From Borrelia recurrentis A1 (GTDB lineage Bacteria > Spirochaetota > Spirochaetia > Borreliales > Borreliaceae), in the NCBI RefSeq assembly GCF_000019705.1, contig NC_011244.1, positions 310,001 to 374,000 on the forward strand: a DNA stretch of 64,000 nt, written 5' to 3'. A model generated the notes under the pieces. That model was not told where the DNA came from and ran no database searches. It worked only from the letters and a program-made list of their open reading frames with translations. This document shows, piece after piece, positions 28,054 through 37,037 of the stretch. How positions within the stretch are numbered: position 1 is the first letter of the stretch; each line of letters begins with the position of its first letter. The translations under genes and the position numbers were made by a program.

Positions 28054-29121
28054 TTAAAGTCCTAAGTATTTTAAATCACTCTTATCATTAAAATATAAAA
28101 TCCCTTTATCAAATTCAACATACGACCTTACCTTATCTTTGAAAAAGATATTATCAAACAACCTATAAGAATTTACAGAATAAGTCCTTATATTGATTAT
28201 ACTACTATTTAAATCATAAAAATATATTCTATATGTATTTGATAAAGAATCATAACAAGCTTGCAAAACAGAATTTTCATCATTAATCCTAAAAGTTTTA
28301 CCACTCTTAATATTAAGTATTAAAAAGGAATCGAAAGTTTTAATAAACAAATTATAAAATTTATCTATCTTAAAAAAAGGATTAAAATCTTTTATCTTTA
28401 AATCTTTTAAAGATAAAACCTGATTATATCCATGATCTAAATTAATTACCTCTAAAGAATAAAATTCATTCTGCCTTAAAAGACACAAATATTTATTATC
28501 TAAGCTTAATTTAACACATATAATGGGCAAACCAAGATCTAATAAATCACCACTATAAATAAAATTTCCATGCTTATATACATAAACATTTCCATCAGAT
28601 GCCCCTAAAACCAAAACACCATCATTATAATCAACACTTAATATTGAGGCTACAAATTTAAAAGAAAAAATTTGACTCCCATCTTCTCCATAAACTTCTA
28701 AAGTTTTATATAAATTATTTAAAGCAAAAATAGCATCACCTTTTGTAAATACAAGATCTTTATATGATAAAGAAAATAAAAATTTATTTGTATTTTTAGA
28801 ATATATAGAATAATTATTTTGGGATTCTCCAAGTACATAATAATACTCAGAAAAACTAACCAAACGATCATTTATAACATGATAATAATATTTATTTAAA
28901 TCTAGATTTAAGATTTGATCTTGCATAAAAACATTATTATTTGAAAACATTTCAACCAAATTATCATATTTTGCAAAATGATTAAATTTATAAGAAGTCG
29001 AAACATCAATTGTTACCCGCAATAAAGAATTAACTAATATGATAAATATCAACAAAAAAATCGACAAGAAGAAAAATCTCATTTTGATAAATTTCGTTGA
29101 ACTTTCTCTATAAAGATGCAT
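28054..29121 (-). CDS. Membrane-anchored beta-propeller-like protein
   Basis: This protein of about 355 residues has one N-terminal helix (about 15-38, FFFLSIFLLIFIILVNSLL). A large extracytoplasmic region of repeated four-strand units follows, such as ILSVDYNDGVLVLGASDGNV and CVKLSLDNKYLCLLRQNEFY, suggesting a WD40/PQQ-like propeller. The function is unknown. I take the ATG at 29121: the TTG at 29142 would place a GAGAGGA element inside the gene, where it looks like this gene's ribosome-binding site. Neighbours lie within 3 bases (downstream) and about 31 bases (upstream). Confidence 0.75.
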   Translation of the reverse strand: MHLYRESSTKFIKMRFFFLSIFLLIFIILVNSLLRVTIDVSTSYKFNHFAKYDNLVEMFSNNNVFMQDQILNLDLNKYYYHVINDRLVSFSEYYYVLGESQNNYSIYSKNTNKFLFSLSYKDLVFTKGDAIFALNNLYKTLEVYGEDGSQIFSFKFVASILSVDYNDGVLVLGASDGNVYVYKHGNFIYSGDLLDLGLPIICVKLSLDNKYLCLLRQNEFYSLEVINLDHGYNQVLSLKDLKIKDFNPFFKIDKFYNLFIKTFDSFLILNIKSGKTFRINDENSVLQACYDSLSNTYRIYFYDLNSSIINIRTYSVNSYRLFDNIFFKDKVRSYVEFDKGILYFNDKSDLKYLGL

Positions 29122-29152
29122 ATTTATTACGTCCTCTCCCAATCCTTAAATT

Positions 29153-29911
29153 CTATTTATTTTTGCTTAAATCAGACTTAAATTTAACAGACCATACTTC
29201 ATAAAATTTAGAAAATTTTTCAGCCATCTCCTTTTGAGAAGTAACTGTAGCTAAAATTTTTCCAGCCTGAATATAATTTAAAATCTGCTCTGTCAATCCA
29301 TAAGCCCCATTTGCTTCATACCTTGATCTTAATAAAAATGCCCCTTCTTCTAAGAGTTCTAAAGATTTAGTTAGATGCAATAATTGAGACTTATAAAAAG
29401 GACTATCAATAACTAAATTTTTTGCTAAATTTTTAAAGTCAATAAAATTTTTTGCCAAGATAATAAACTTCAAATATATATCTTCTAAGAGAAAAATTGA
29501 CTTGGAATCTCCTTTACTAAAATACATTCCCAAATCAATAAGATATCCCAATTTTCTAATAATTAAAAATCTCTCTTCAGGATTTAATTTAATAACAGAT
29601 CCATTTGACACAAGCTCACTAAGAGATATGAGTAAAGAAGGGCTTACAAATAATGAAAAATCAGAAATAAAACTAAAAAGATTTGTTCGAAAATCATAAT
29701 TAACCTTCAATCGAGGCCTTGTATAAAAATAATTTAAAGATAAAATATAACTTAGAACATTTAAATTTAAATTAATAAAATTAACGGTTTTATTTGAATC
29801 CACCCCAACTTTACCAGATTTTTTTACATTCTTTATTTCATCTAAAGTTTGCAAAATAAGACTATCAATAAACAAAATTTTTTGATAATTTTCATTATGC
29901 ACTAAATCCAT
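29153..29911 (-). CDS. Conserved helical protein of unknown function
   Basis: The 252-residue protein has no signal peptide or obvious membrane helix. It is mostly alpha-helical and leucine/phenylalanine/lysine-rich: YQKILFIDSLILQTLDEIKN, RFLIIRKLGYLIDLGMYFSK, KSLELLEEGAFLLRSRYEA. I see no enzyme motif. It lies in the run of four unrecognised genes between nadK and rsmH, all the same strand with short gaps, so it is probably co-expressed with cell-wall genes. Confidence 0.7.
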   Translation of the reverse strand: MDLVHNENYQKILFIDSLILQTLDEIKNVKKSGKVGVDSNKTVNFINLNLNVLSYILSLNYFYTRPRLKVNYDFRTNLFSFISDFSLFVSPSLLISLSELVSNGSVIKLNPEERFLIIRKLGYLIDLGMYFSKGDSKSIFLLEDIYLKFIILAKNFIDFKNLAKNLVIDSPFYKSQLLHLTKSLELLEEGAFLLRSRYEANGAYGLTEQILNYIQAGKILATVTSQKEMAEKFSKFYEVWSVKFKSDLSKNK

Positions 29912-29942
29912 AAATACCTACACTTGCAATCAATTATTACTT

Positions 29943-31469
29943 TTAAAAGACTACTACATACCCAAAATTAATATTACTAATATTACCATAAAGCATTCTA
30001 ACAATTCCTAAAACACTCTCATAGGCAAACAACAAAGACACCTCCTTAAGCACAAATTCTCTTTTAATACACTTTTCTTTACTAAAATATAAAAAGTTTG
30101 CAATATTAGTAAGATAAGTGACAATAAATATATGCATATTTTGCGATAAACTTTTCAAATATTTACCCAAAGTTACATTAAACTTACTCTCTATAGCATA
30201 ATCAATACCATTAACTATTATATGATTATCATCAATGCTTTGAACACTCTGAATAGTCAATATTGTTTTTAAAATCTCCCCTACAGATGCAACTCTATAC
30301 ATTATTGATTGCACTTTTAAAGCAATATAATTAGAAATAAAAAACTTTAAATCACCTACAGTTGCCAAATTCATTTTACCTTCAAATACTGATACAAAGA
30401 ATCTTACATCCCTCATATTAAATTTATGAAAAATCTCAATTACTCCCGATGCAAATTTTAAAGCAACTGTTTTTATAATATTTGAAATACTAAATGATAA
30501 TTTTTGCAAATTTTCAAACAAAACATTTAATTTTTGCTCATTAGCTAATTTAAATGTTGCAATATTAAGCAACAAATTAATAATCTCACTATACTTATCT
30601 ACTAACACTATAACATTTTTAAAATTTGGTCCATATTTTTTATTAAGACAAGGAAAAAAATATAAACGTTTATCTACTAATTCAAGCTCATTTTCATCAC
30701 AAGCTTTTCCAAGACAAACTCCACTATAATCGTGACCAATATCCTCAAGTTCATAGTAAAAATTTTTAAAACAATTTTCAAATTCAAAATAACAAATATT
30801 TACTTTTAAAAAATACTCAGCATCACAAATCACCTTTATTATCTCTCTTAAACAACAAACATTATCATCCAAGTTTAAAACATTTCTTAAATTTAAGATT
30901 GAATTATATATAGATTTATAACTTTTAAGTTCATTTTTAATTGTTTTTTCATATTTTTCTATATTATCACCATACAATTTTTGTTTTAAAATAAAACCAT
31001 AATAACTATTTAAACACCTAATATACGATTTAAACTCTAATTTATATGTTTCTAATTTAATATTTAAATTAACATAATCATTCAAAATATTAAGACAATC
31101 TAAAATATTTTTTAAAAATAAATATTCCCAATTTTGAAAACAAATTTTAAATTCCATATTAAAAATCGAATTTAATACGAAAATAGAAATTGGCTTGTCA
31201 TTGACATAATAATGACCCAAAATGACATTTACAAAATCAAATATTATTGTTTTTAAATCTTTGACCAAAATTCCCCTAAAAAATAAACAACGTCTAAACT
31301 CATCACTTGCTTGAAATTTAGCAACTAAAACATCTCTACATCCTTCATTAGAAATTACATCATCTTTAATTTTGTAACCAAATAAATAATAAAATAAAGA
31401 CAACAACAATATACCCCTGATATTATCAGATTCATCCTCAAATGCAAATAATCCCACATTTAGCCTCAT
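29943..31469 (-). CDS. Large cysteine-rich helical protein of unknown function
   Basis: This protein of about 508 residues starts MRLNVGLFAFEDESDN. An ATG at 31529 would add 20 hydrophobic residues, and neither start has a clear ribosome-binding site. It is helical, rich in Phe, Tyr, Asn and Lys, and has many cysteines (for example VCCLREIIKVICDAEYFLKV), unusual for a Borrelia protein. No signal peptide is evident with the shorter start. The C-terminal half contains IEIFHKFNMRDVRFFVSVFE and ends NISNINFGYVVVF. No family is recognised. Confidence 0.68.
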   Translation of the reverse strand: MRLNVGLFAFEDESDNIRGILLLSLFYYLFGYKIKDDVISNEGCRDVLVAKFQASDEFRRCLFFRGILVKDLKTIIFDFVNVILGHYYVNDKPISIFVLNSIFNMEFKICFQNWEYLFLKNILDCLNILNDYVNLNIKLETYKLEFKSYIRCLNSYYGFILKQKLYGDNIEKYEKTIKNELKSYKSIYNSILNLRNVLNLDDNVCCLREIIKVICDAEYFLKVNICYFEFENCFKNFYYELEDIGHDYSGVCLGKACDENELELVDKRLYFFPCLNKKYGPNFKNVIVLVDKYSEIINLLLNIATFKLANEQKLNVLFENLQKLSFSISNIIKTVALKFASGVIEIFHKFNMRDVRFFVSVFEGKMNLATVGDLKFFISNYIALKVQSIMYRVASVGEILKTILTIQSVQSIDDNHIIVNGIDYAIESKFNVTLGKYLKSLSQNMHIFIVTYLTNIANFLYFSKEKCIKREFVLKEVSLLFAYESVLGIVRMLYGNISNINFGYVVVF

Positions 31470-31555
31470 ATAAAACTTTTTAATTAAAATCAAATTTTTT
31501 ATAAAAAGTTCAATCAATATATGACACATAAAATAAATTATTATAAAACCATAGT

Positions 31556-32395
31556 CTATAATAACTTATTTTTCAGTCTTCTAACAAAAGTATCCGTACA
31601 AAAGGATGCAAAACGTAAACTTTTATTATCAAGTTTTAACTCAAAAACAATATTAACCCCAAATGTACCAATATTAACACCATCAACAAAAATTGATGCA
31701 GAATTTAATGTATACCCTTTTTGAAACGCAAGTGACAGTTTACTTTTACTTGAAAAAATAAAAGAACGATTATAAACAGAATGCGGTGAAATGGGTGTTA
31801 AAATGAAAGCCTTAAGATCAGATTCTAAAATAGCTCCTCCCGCTGAAAAAGAATACCCAGTTGATCCTGTTGGAGTTGCAAATATTATTCCATCACTCTT
31901 ATACGAAAGAAAATCTTCTGAATTAACTTTAAGATTTACATAAATCAATTTATTTAAAATACTAGAACGAATAATCACATCATTTAAAGCATATTTAGTA
32001 AATAAATTATTTCCATCTTCATAAGCACTAATACAAAGTAAATATTTTTTATGAATTACTAAAGAATTATTAAAAAACTTATCTATCACATCTTTAAAGT
32101 CTCTAGGCTTTATATCTGCCAAAAATCCTACTTTACCCAAATTGATTGAAATAATAGGAATATCAATATCATTCTTTAAAAGTAAACTACTGGCTAATAA
32201 AACAGTACCATCTCCACCCAAAGTTATTGCAAAAATCAAATTATCTTTATTTGATATATCACATAAAGATTTATTCATTCCTGCAAATAAACTTAAAACA
32301 CCATACTTAAACTCCAAATATCTTTGTATCTCACAAGCAAGAACTTCAGCATCTAAATTTGAATAATTTACGTAAATTAAAACTTTACTACTCAT
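31556..32395 (-). CDS. nadK: NAD kinase
   Basis: The 279-residue enzyme phosphorylates NAD to NADP. Signature motifs are LGGDGTVLLAS (the GGDG loop), NLGKVGFLADI, and TPTGSTGYSFSAGG of the catalytic site. The ATG at 32395 is preferred: AAGGAG lies eight bases before it, and the protein then begins MSSKVLIYVNYSN as NadK should. A longer open frame to 32455 has no such support. The start overlaps the cheW stop by 8 bases. Confidence 0.95.
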   Translation of the reverse strand: MSSKVLIYVNYSNLDAEVLACEIQRYLEFKYGVLSLFAGMNKSLCDISNKDNLIFAITLGGDGTVLLASSLLLKNDIDIPIISINLGKVGFLADIKPRDFKDVIDKFFNNSLVIHKKYLLCISAYEDGNNLFTKYALNDVIIRSSILNKLIYVNLKVNSEDFLSYKSDGIIFATPTGSTGYSFSAGGAILESDLKAFILTPISPHSVYNRSFIFSSKSKLSLAFQKGYTLNSASIFVDGVNIGTFGVNIVFELKLDNKSLRFASFCTDTFVRRLKNKLL

Positions 32396-32894
32396 TATTC
32401 TCCTTATATGGAATCTTTTCAAACTCACTCTTATCAAATATTCGTTCAATATCAATTAAAATTAAATATTCACTCTCAAAATTTTCTTCTTTCTCAATCT
32501 TAACAACACCAGATATATATTTTTTATCAAAAGTTTGTAAAGTTGCAGGAGGCTCTTGTATTCTTGAAACATCAAAACTAATAACTTTTAATACTTTATC
32601 TACAAATATTCCTAAAAGTTTATTTTGAATATTTACTATTAAATAACCTACTAAAAGTTTATCTTCTTCTGTTGCATAAACAGAAGGAATATTAAATCTA
32701 ATATTTAAATTTATCAAAGGAATAACATTTCCTCTAAGATTATAAATACCTGTAATATAATCAGGAACATTAGGTATTGCATAAACACCTTCTAAGGGTA
32801 CTTTAATTACCTCTCTAATATGCTCTATTGAAACTCCATAACTTTCTTTACCAATTTTAAAACATGCAACTTGTAAATGAGATTTTTTTTCCAT
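32388..32894 (-). CDS. cheW: Chemotaxis coupling protein CheW
   Basis: This protein of about 168 residues has the CheW fold: VACFKIGKESYGVSIEHIRE, YAIPNVPDYITGIYNLRGNV, IPLINLNIRF and LLGIFVDKVLKVISF. CheW links chemoreceptors to CheA in the signalling array. Borrelia carries several cheW genes; this one lies away from the cheA operon, so it is probably the one called cheW2. I use the ATG at 32894, with AAGGA eight bases upstream; an ATG at 32915 with GAGGA ten bases upstream is the alternative. Confidence 0.93.
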   Translation of the reverse strand: MEKKSHLQVACFKIGKESYGVSIEHIREVIKVPLEGVYAIPNVPDYITGIYNLRGNVIPLINLNIRFNIPSVYATEEDKLLVGYLIVNIQNKLLGIFVDKVLKVISFDVSRIQEPPATLQTFDKKYISGVVKIEKEENFESEYLILIDIERIFDKSEFEKIPYKENNE

Positions 32895-32955
32895 AATTTT
32901 ATCCTTTATAAACATACTTTAACAATCCTCAACAAAAAACAATTTAAAAATAACT

Positions 32956-33537
32956 CTATAATTTAGCAAAATCTTTAGCTAAAAAATAAATTTCAAAGGA
33001 ATTTTTACGAACAGCTTTAGGTCTCACTTTTTTAACAACTCTAAAACAACTCTTAAGTTTATAAAAAATCTGTTCTTCCTCACCACCTTGAAAAACCTTA
33101 ATTAACAAATTTCCACCTCTCATCAAACTCTCACAAGCTAACTCAAATATTCTGATATTTAGATTAAAAGAATTACTAGTATCAACTAATCTATTACCAG
33201 TAGTACTAGGAGCTGCATCGCTTACAATCAAACTATAAGGTGAAAAAATTTTGATTTTCTGATAAACCTCATCAAGATATATATTGCCCTTAATAAAATA
33301 AAAATTACTAGTAAAATTAAGATTTACATCATTAAGGTCAACTGCAACAAGCACTCCATTCTTAAGATTAGCATAAGCATATTGAGAAAAACTGCCAGGA
33401 GATGCTCCAATATCTAATATATTACCAGAAGAGAACAAAGAAAATTTTTTATCAATTTCAATCAATTTATAAACAGATCTAGCAAGATACCCCTCATTTT
33501 TAGCTTTTTGTGAATATTCATCAAAAACATTATACAT
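32956..33537 (-). CDS. rlmE: 23S rRNA 2'-O-methyltransferase RlmE (FtsJ/RrmJ)
   Basis: The 193-residue enzyme begins with [20 protein letters not shown], the FtsJ entry motif with the first catalytic Lys. It has the SAM site [16 protein letters not shown], the catalytic Asp in [13 protein letters not shown], the second Lys in [11 protein letters not shown] and the Glu in [11 protein letters not shown]. It methylates U2552 in the 23S rRNA A-loop. It is divergent from the polyprenyl synthase gene, with 52 bases between the starts. Confidence 0.95.
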   Translation of the reverse strand: MYNVFDEYSQKAKNEGYLARSVYKLIEIDKKFSLFSSGNILDIGASPGSFSQYAYANLKNGVLVAVDLNDVNLNFTSNFYFIKGNIYLDEVYQKIKIFSPYSLIVSDAAPSTTGNRLVDTSNSFNLNIRIFELACESLMRGGNLLIKVFQGGEEEQIFYKLKSCFRVVKKVRPKAVRKNSFEIYFLAKDFAKL

Positions 33538-33589
33538 ATAACTCTCTTAAACACACTTAATCATCATACTTTTTATTATAATTATAATT

Positions 33590-34636
33590 ATGCAAAATAA
33601 ATCATTTTTAGATAAAATCGAAAAAAATATCAATAATATATTTTCAAAAGATTACTTTCTAAACTTATTTACAGACAAAAACCTAAAACTAACACTTAAT
33701 ATACAAGAGAGTACAATAAATGCAATTCAAGCACCTGTTATTGAAATAATAAATAGAGGCGGAAAAAAAATCAGACCAATGCTAATGATTTTATTGGCAC
33801 ATGCACTAGGATATAACAACTCAGATACTGAAAATCTATATAAACTTAGTATGTTACTTGAATTACCTCATTCTGGAAGTCTCATTATCGACGACATAGA
33901 AGATGGTGCTCTTAAGAGACGTGGCAAGCCTTCTATTCATTTAATTTATGGATTAGACAACAGCATTAATACAGCAAATCTCATTTACTTTCTACCCGCA
34001 AAACTAATACAAACTTCAAATTTAAAGACAAGTCAAAAATTAATTATTTATGAAAATTTTTTTACAACTCTATCAAATCTTCATTTAGGACAAGGAATTG
34101 ATATTACATTACATAATGGAACATATATTCCAAGTATTGAAGAATATATATCTTTAGTTGAACATAAGACAAGTTCTCTTTTTGGAATGGCTGGATTTTT
34201 AGCAGGAATACTTACTAACAATGAAAATAAAGCAAAAAATCTTTACAATACATTCCTAAATATTGGAACATATTTTCAAATGATAGATGACATTAAAAAT
34301 ATCAAGGACGGAGTTAAGGGAAAAGATTTTGGAGATGACTTAATTGAAGGGAAAAAAAGTTTACCTATAATATACTTTTTAAGAGAAAAAAATTTTGATA
34401 ATAAAATTATTCATGAACTAGCAAAAATTAAAAATCAACCTATAGATAAAGTAAAAGAAAAAATATTACAATTCAGTAATATGATCAACTCATCAAATGC
34501 AATCCAAAATTCTTCAATTCTTGCAACGTCATATCTTAATAAATTTATAGAAGAATTAAATTCATACAAACTGATTAATAAATACAAAGATATGATAATC
34601 AAGCTTGTAACAAAAATAAAAGAGGATAACCAATGA
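33590..34636 (+). CDS. Polyprenyl diphosphate synthase
   Basis: The 348-residue trans-prenyltransferase has the first Asp-rich motif in LIIDDIEDGALKRRGKPS and the second region FQMIDDIKNIKDG followed by GKDFGDDLIEGKKSLP. The last residue of the second motif is Asn rather than Asp (DDIKN). The product is probably a medium- or long-chain prenyl diphosphate; chain length cannot be read from the sequence. There is no Shine-Dalgarno site. Two abutting TATAAT boxes (33577-33588) end one base before the ATG, so the message may be leaderless. It overlaps the next gene by 4 bases. Confidence 0.88.
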   Translation: MQNKSFLDKIEKNINNIFSKDYFLNLFTDKNLKLTLNIQESTINAIQAPVIEIINRGGKKIRPMLMILLAHALGYNNSDTENLYKLSMLLELPHSGSLIIDDIEDGALKRRGKPSIHLIYGLDNSINTANLIYFLPAKLIQTSNLKTSQKLIIYENFFTTLSNLHLGQGIDITLHNGTYIPSIEEYISLVEHKTSSLFGMAGFLAGILTNNENKAKNLYNTFLNIGTYFQMIDDIKNIKDGVKGKDFGDDLIEGKKSLPIIYFLREKNFDNKIIHELAKIKNQPIDKVKEKILQFSNMINSSNAIQNSSILATSYLNKFIEELNSYKLINKYKDMIIKLVTKIKEDNQ

Positions 34637-35301
34637 AAAAATACACAATAATACTAATTTGGTTTAATATAATTACTACTATTCATGCAACAATTTCTAC
34701 AAAAGATGTCAGTATAAATAAAATAGAAGAACTTTATACAAAATCAATATTACTTAAAGAATTTAAAAAATATAATCAATCTAAAGCATTATTAATGCAA
34801 ATTATCAATCAAGATCCAAAACAAGTTGATGCATATTTATTACTCTCAGAATTAGAATATCTCATGAACAATTGGTTAAAAGCAATAAAACAAACAAATA
34901 ATTACCTACATATAATTGATTTCCAAGATACAAAAAATTATCTTGACATATCATGGGCATATTTTCTTATTGGAGAACTGGGAAATTCAATGGATTATAT
35001 AATGCAATTTATTCAAGATAATAAAGAACTATTAAACAGTAATATATACGTATTAATTGACACTATTTTAAAAAAAGGATTTTATCATCTAATGCAAGAT
35101 GAAGATTTAATGTTTAATATAATAATGAATACTATTTTTCAAATAGAAACACATGATGATACCATATTTACAATCTTTTTAAATAATTTGGATGTCATCA
35201 AACAAATTCCTTTTTATGAATTTAATAAAACTAAAATCGAAGATTTGGAATTACAGATTAAAACTTTAAAAAATCTTAAAAATGAAAATAACAACCTCTA
35301 A
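34633..35301 (+). CDS. Exported TPR protein
   Basis: The 222-residue protein has a signal peptide (MKKYTIILIWFNIITTIHA). Tetratricopeptide-like helices follow: LLKEFKKYNQSKALLMQIIN, AYLLLSELEYLMNNWLKAIK and YLDISWAYFLIGELGNSMDY. No lipobox cysteine is present, so it is probably periplasmic or membrane-anchored by an uncleaved signal. Partner unknown. The start overlaps the prenyl synthase stop (ATGA), and its stop overlaps the convergent rfuD stop by three bases. Confidence 0.78.
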   Translation: MKKYTIILIWFNIITTIHATISTKDVSINKIEELYTKSILLKEFKKYNQSKALLMQIINQDPKQVDAYLLLSELEYLMNNWLKAIKQTNNYLHIIDFQDTKNYLDISWAYFLIGELGNSMDYIMQFIQDNKELLNSNIYVLIDTILKKGFYHLMQDEDLMFNIIMNTIFQIETHDDTIFTIFLNNLDVIKQIPFYEFNKTKIEDLELQIKTLKNLKNENNNL

Positions 35302-36104
35302 AATAATTTAGTTTTTCTAAAAAAAGCAGCAAATACATTAATCAATATAGCCATATAAAAAGGTAAAGAAAGTGCAAAATAAGAATTAACATAATCTTGA
35401 AGATTAAAAAATTTGTATTCAATAAACACCATAAAAAATGAACTTGGCAAAATAAGCCAGGGATTTGCAAATGCAATATACAATATACAAATAGCAAGCC
35501 AACCATTATTCAATCCCAAATCATAAGAATAAACATTAAAATTTATAGCAAGCAATGAACCCGCAACACTTGCCGATATTACAGAAACAAAAATAGCAAA
35601 AGACTTAAAATAATTACTAGTCTGTTCACCTAATACATTTTCATAATCATTTGAACGAATAAATTCAAATACTACCCTAACTTTTGAATAATTTATTACA
35701 TAAATACTAAAACTTAAAAAAGTAAAAAAAAATATAACAAAAAAAATAATGGCAATATTATTGGAAATATTTAAACTAAATCCTGGAATAAAATTGAAAT
35801 TAGCTCTCATTAAAATTCTAACCAAGAAATTACACAATATATTAATTCCTATACCCGTTATAAAAATATTATAACCATTTATTGCAATAAAAGATAAAAA
35901 ACAACCAAAAAGTAAACTAATACAAATTGTCATAATCACTGAAATAAATATTCCATAGCCCCAATATATAAAAAGAGAAGTCAAAAAAACAGACAAAAAA
36001 GAAATTCCCTCTATAGATATATTTAAAAGCCCTACTCTCTCAGTATAAAGAATACCAAGAGCTAAATATGCAAATATTATAGAATGCAAAAAAATACTAA
36101 ACAC
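35298..36104 (-). CDS. rfuD: ABC transporter permease, riboflavin (Rfu) type, RfuD
   Basis: The 268-residue polytopic protein has about seven to eight membrane helices and the BPD_transp_2 layout. Visible motifs include GILYTERVGLLNISIEGISF near the N-terminus, FITGIGINILCNFLVRI, and GLNNGWLAICILYIAFANPW, which resembles the permease loop contacting the ATPase. It pairs with the permease just upstream. Substrate assignment comes from the known spirochete Rfu operon with the same four-gene order, not from this gene alone. Confidence 0.85.
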   Translation of the reverse strand: MFSIFLHSIIFAYLALGILYTERVGLLNISIEGISFLSVFLTSLFIYWGYGIFISVIMTICISLLFGCFLSFIAINGYNIFITGIGINILCNFLVRILMRANFNFIPGFSLNISNNIAIIFFVIFFFTFLSFSIYVINYSKVRVVFEFIRSNDYENVLGEQTSNYFKSFAIFVSVISASVAGSLLAINFNVYSYDLGLNNGWLAICILYIAFANPWLILPSSFFMVFIEYKFFNLQDYVNSYFALSLPFYMAILINVFAAFFRKTKLF

Positions 36105-37037
36105 CTACTTTTTACCCGTATTAATAAAAAACAATGCAATGAAAACAGAAATGGCCTGATATAAACCAATAAATTCATACTTAAATGAATAATTTATTTT
36201 AAGATAATTATTAAATTCGTTCAACATTGCAAAAAACAAACTAAAACATAACACATAAATATAATTAAACCCCGAAACCACAGCAACAACAAAGCCATTC
36301 CAACCAAGTCCAGAAGTTAAACTTAAAAACAAATAATTCTTAAAAAAAATTACAAATATTGCACCTACAAGACCATTTAAAAAAGCACTGGTAAACACTG
36401 TACAAAACTTATATTTAAATTCATTAATACTAAAAAATTTACTTAATGTTTTTCGATCACTCAATATTTCAAGTTTTAATCCCAAAATAGTTCTTTTATG
36501 AATAAATACATAACATCCCCAAATTAACAGACTAAATACAAGCAAATATGGCAAAGCAACATCACGAGCAAATATTTTATTAATACTTTTAGTTTGACTT
36601 AAAAGTTCATTTGAACTTAAAAGCTTTGATATAAACCCATCTACCAACCTTTGATTTCCATAAGACATCAAAAGACCAGTAAGCATACCATTTACTCCAC
36701 AAAAAAATGTTAATAAAAAAGGAATTATACCTAGAAGTCCAACTAATAATGAACTTAAAAACATTATTAATATAAAATTAAAGTATGTAAGCCCACAAAA
36801 ATCACAAAACACATAAGACAAAAACGCTCCAAAATAAACCTGACCCTCATCACCAAGAGTTAAACTATTACTCTTAGCACAAGTTGAAATTCCTGTTGCA
36901 ACTAACAATAACAACATAAAATTCCATAAAATTACTTTTATGTAAGAAAAACTAAAAAATCCATCAAAAAAATAACTAATACATAACGCACTAAAAGAAA
37001 ACATAAATAAAATATATTCTTTTCTAAATGTATTCAT
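36105..37037 (-). CDS. rfuC: ABC transporter permease, riboflavin (Rfu) type, RfuC
   Basis: The 310-residue permease has eight or so membrane helices and the family motifs KSNSLTLGDEGQVYFGAFLS and NGMLTGLLMSYGNQRLVDGF, typical of sugar/nucleoside BPD_transp_2 permeases. LGWNGFVVAVVSGFNYIYVL near the C-terminus is the ATPase-facing segment. It ends one base before rfuD begins and overlaps rfuB by 4 bases, so the three subunits are translated together. Confidence 0.86.
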   Translation of the reverse strand: MNTFRKEYILFMFSFSALCISYFFDGFFSFSYIKVILWNFMLLLLVATGISTCAKSNSLTLGDEGQVYFGAFLSYVFCDFCGLTYFNFILIMFLSSLLVGLLGIIPFLLTFFCGVNGMLTGLLMSYGNQRLVDGFISKLLSSNELLSQTKSINKIFARDVALPYLLVFSLLIWGCYVFIHKRTILGLKLEILSDRKTLSKFFSINEFKYKFCTVFTSAFLNGLVGAIFVIFFKNYLFLSLTSGLGWNGFVVAVVSGFNYIYVLCFSLFFAMLNEFNNYLKINYSFKYEFIGLYQAISVFIALFFINTGKK

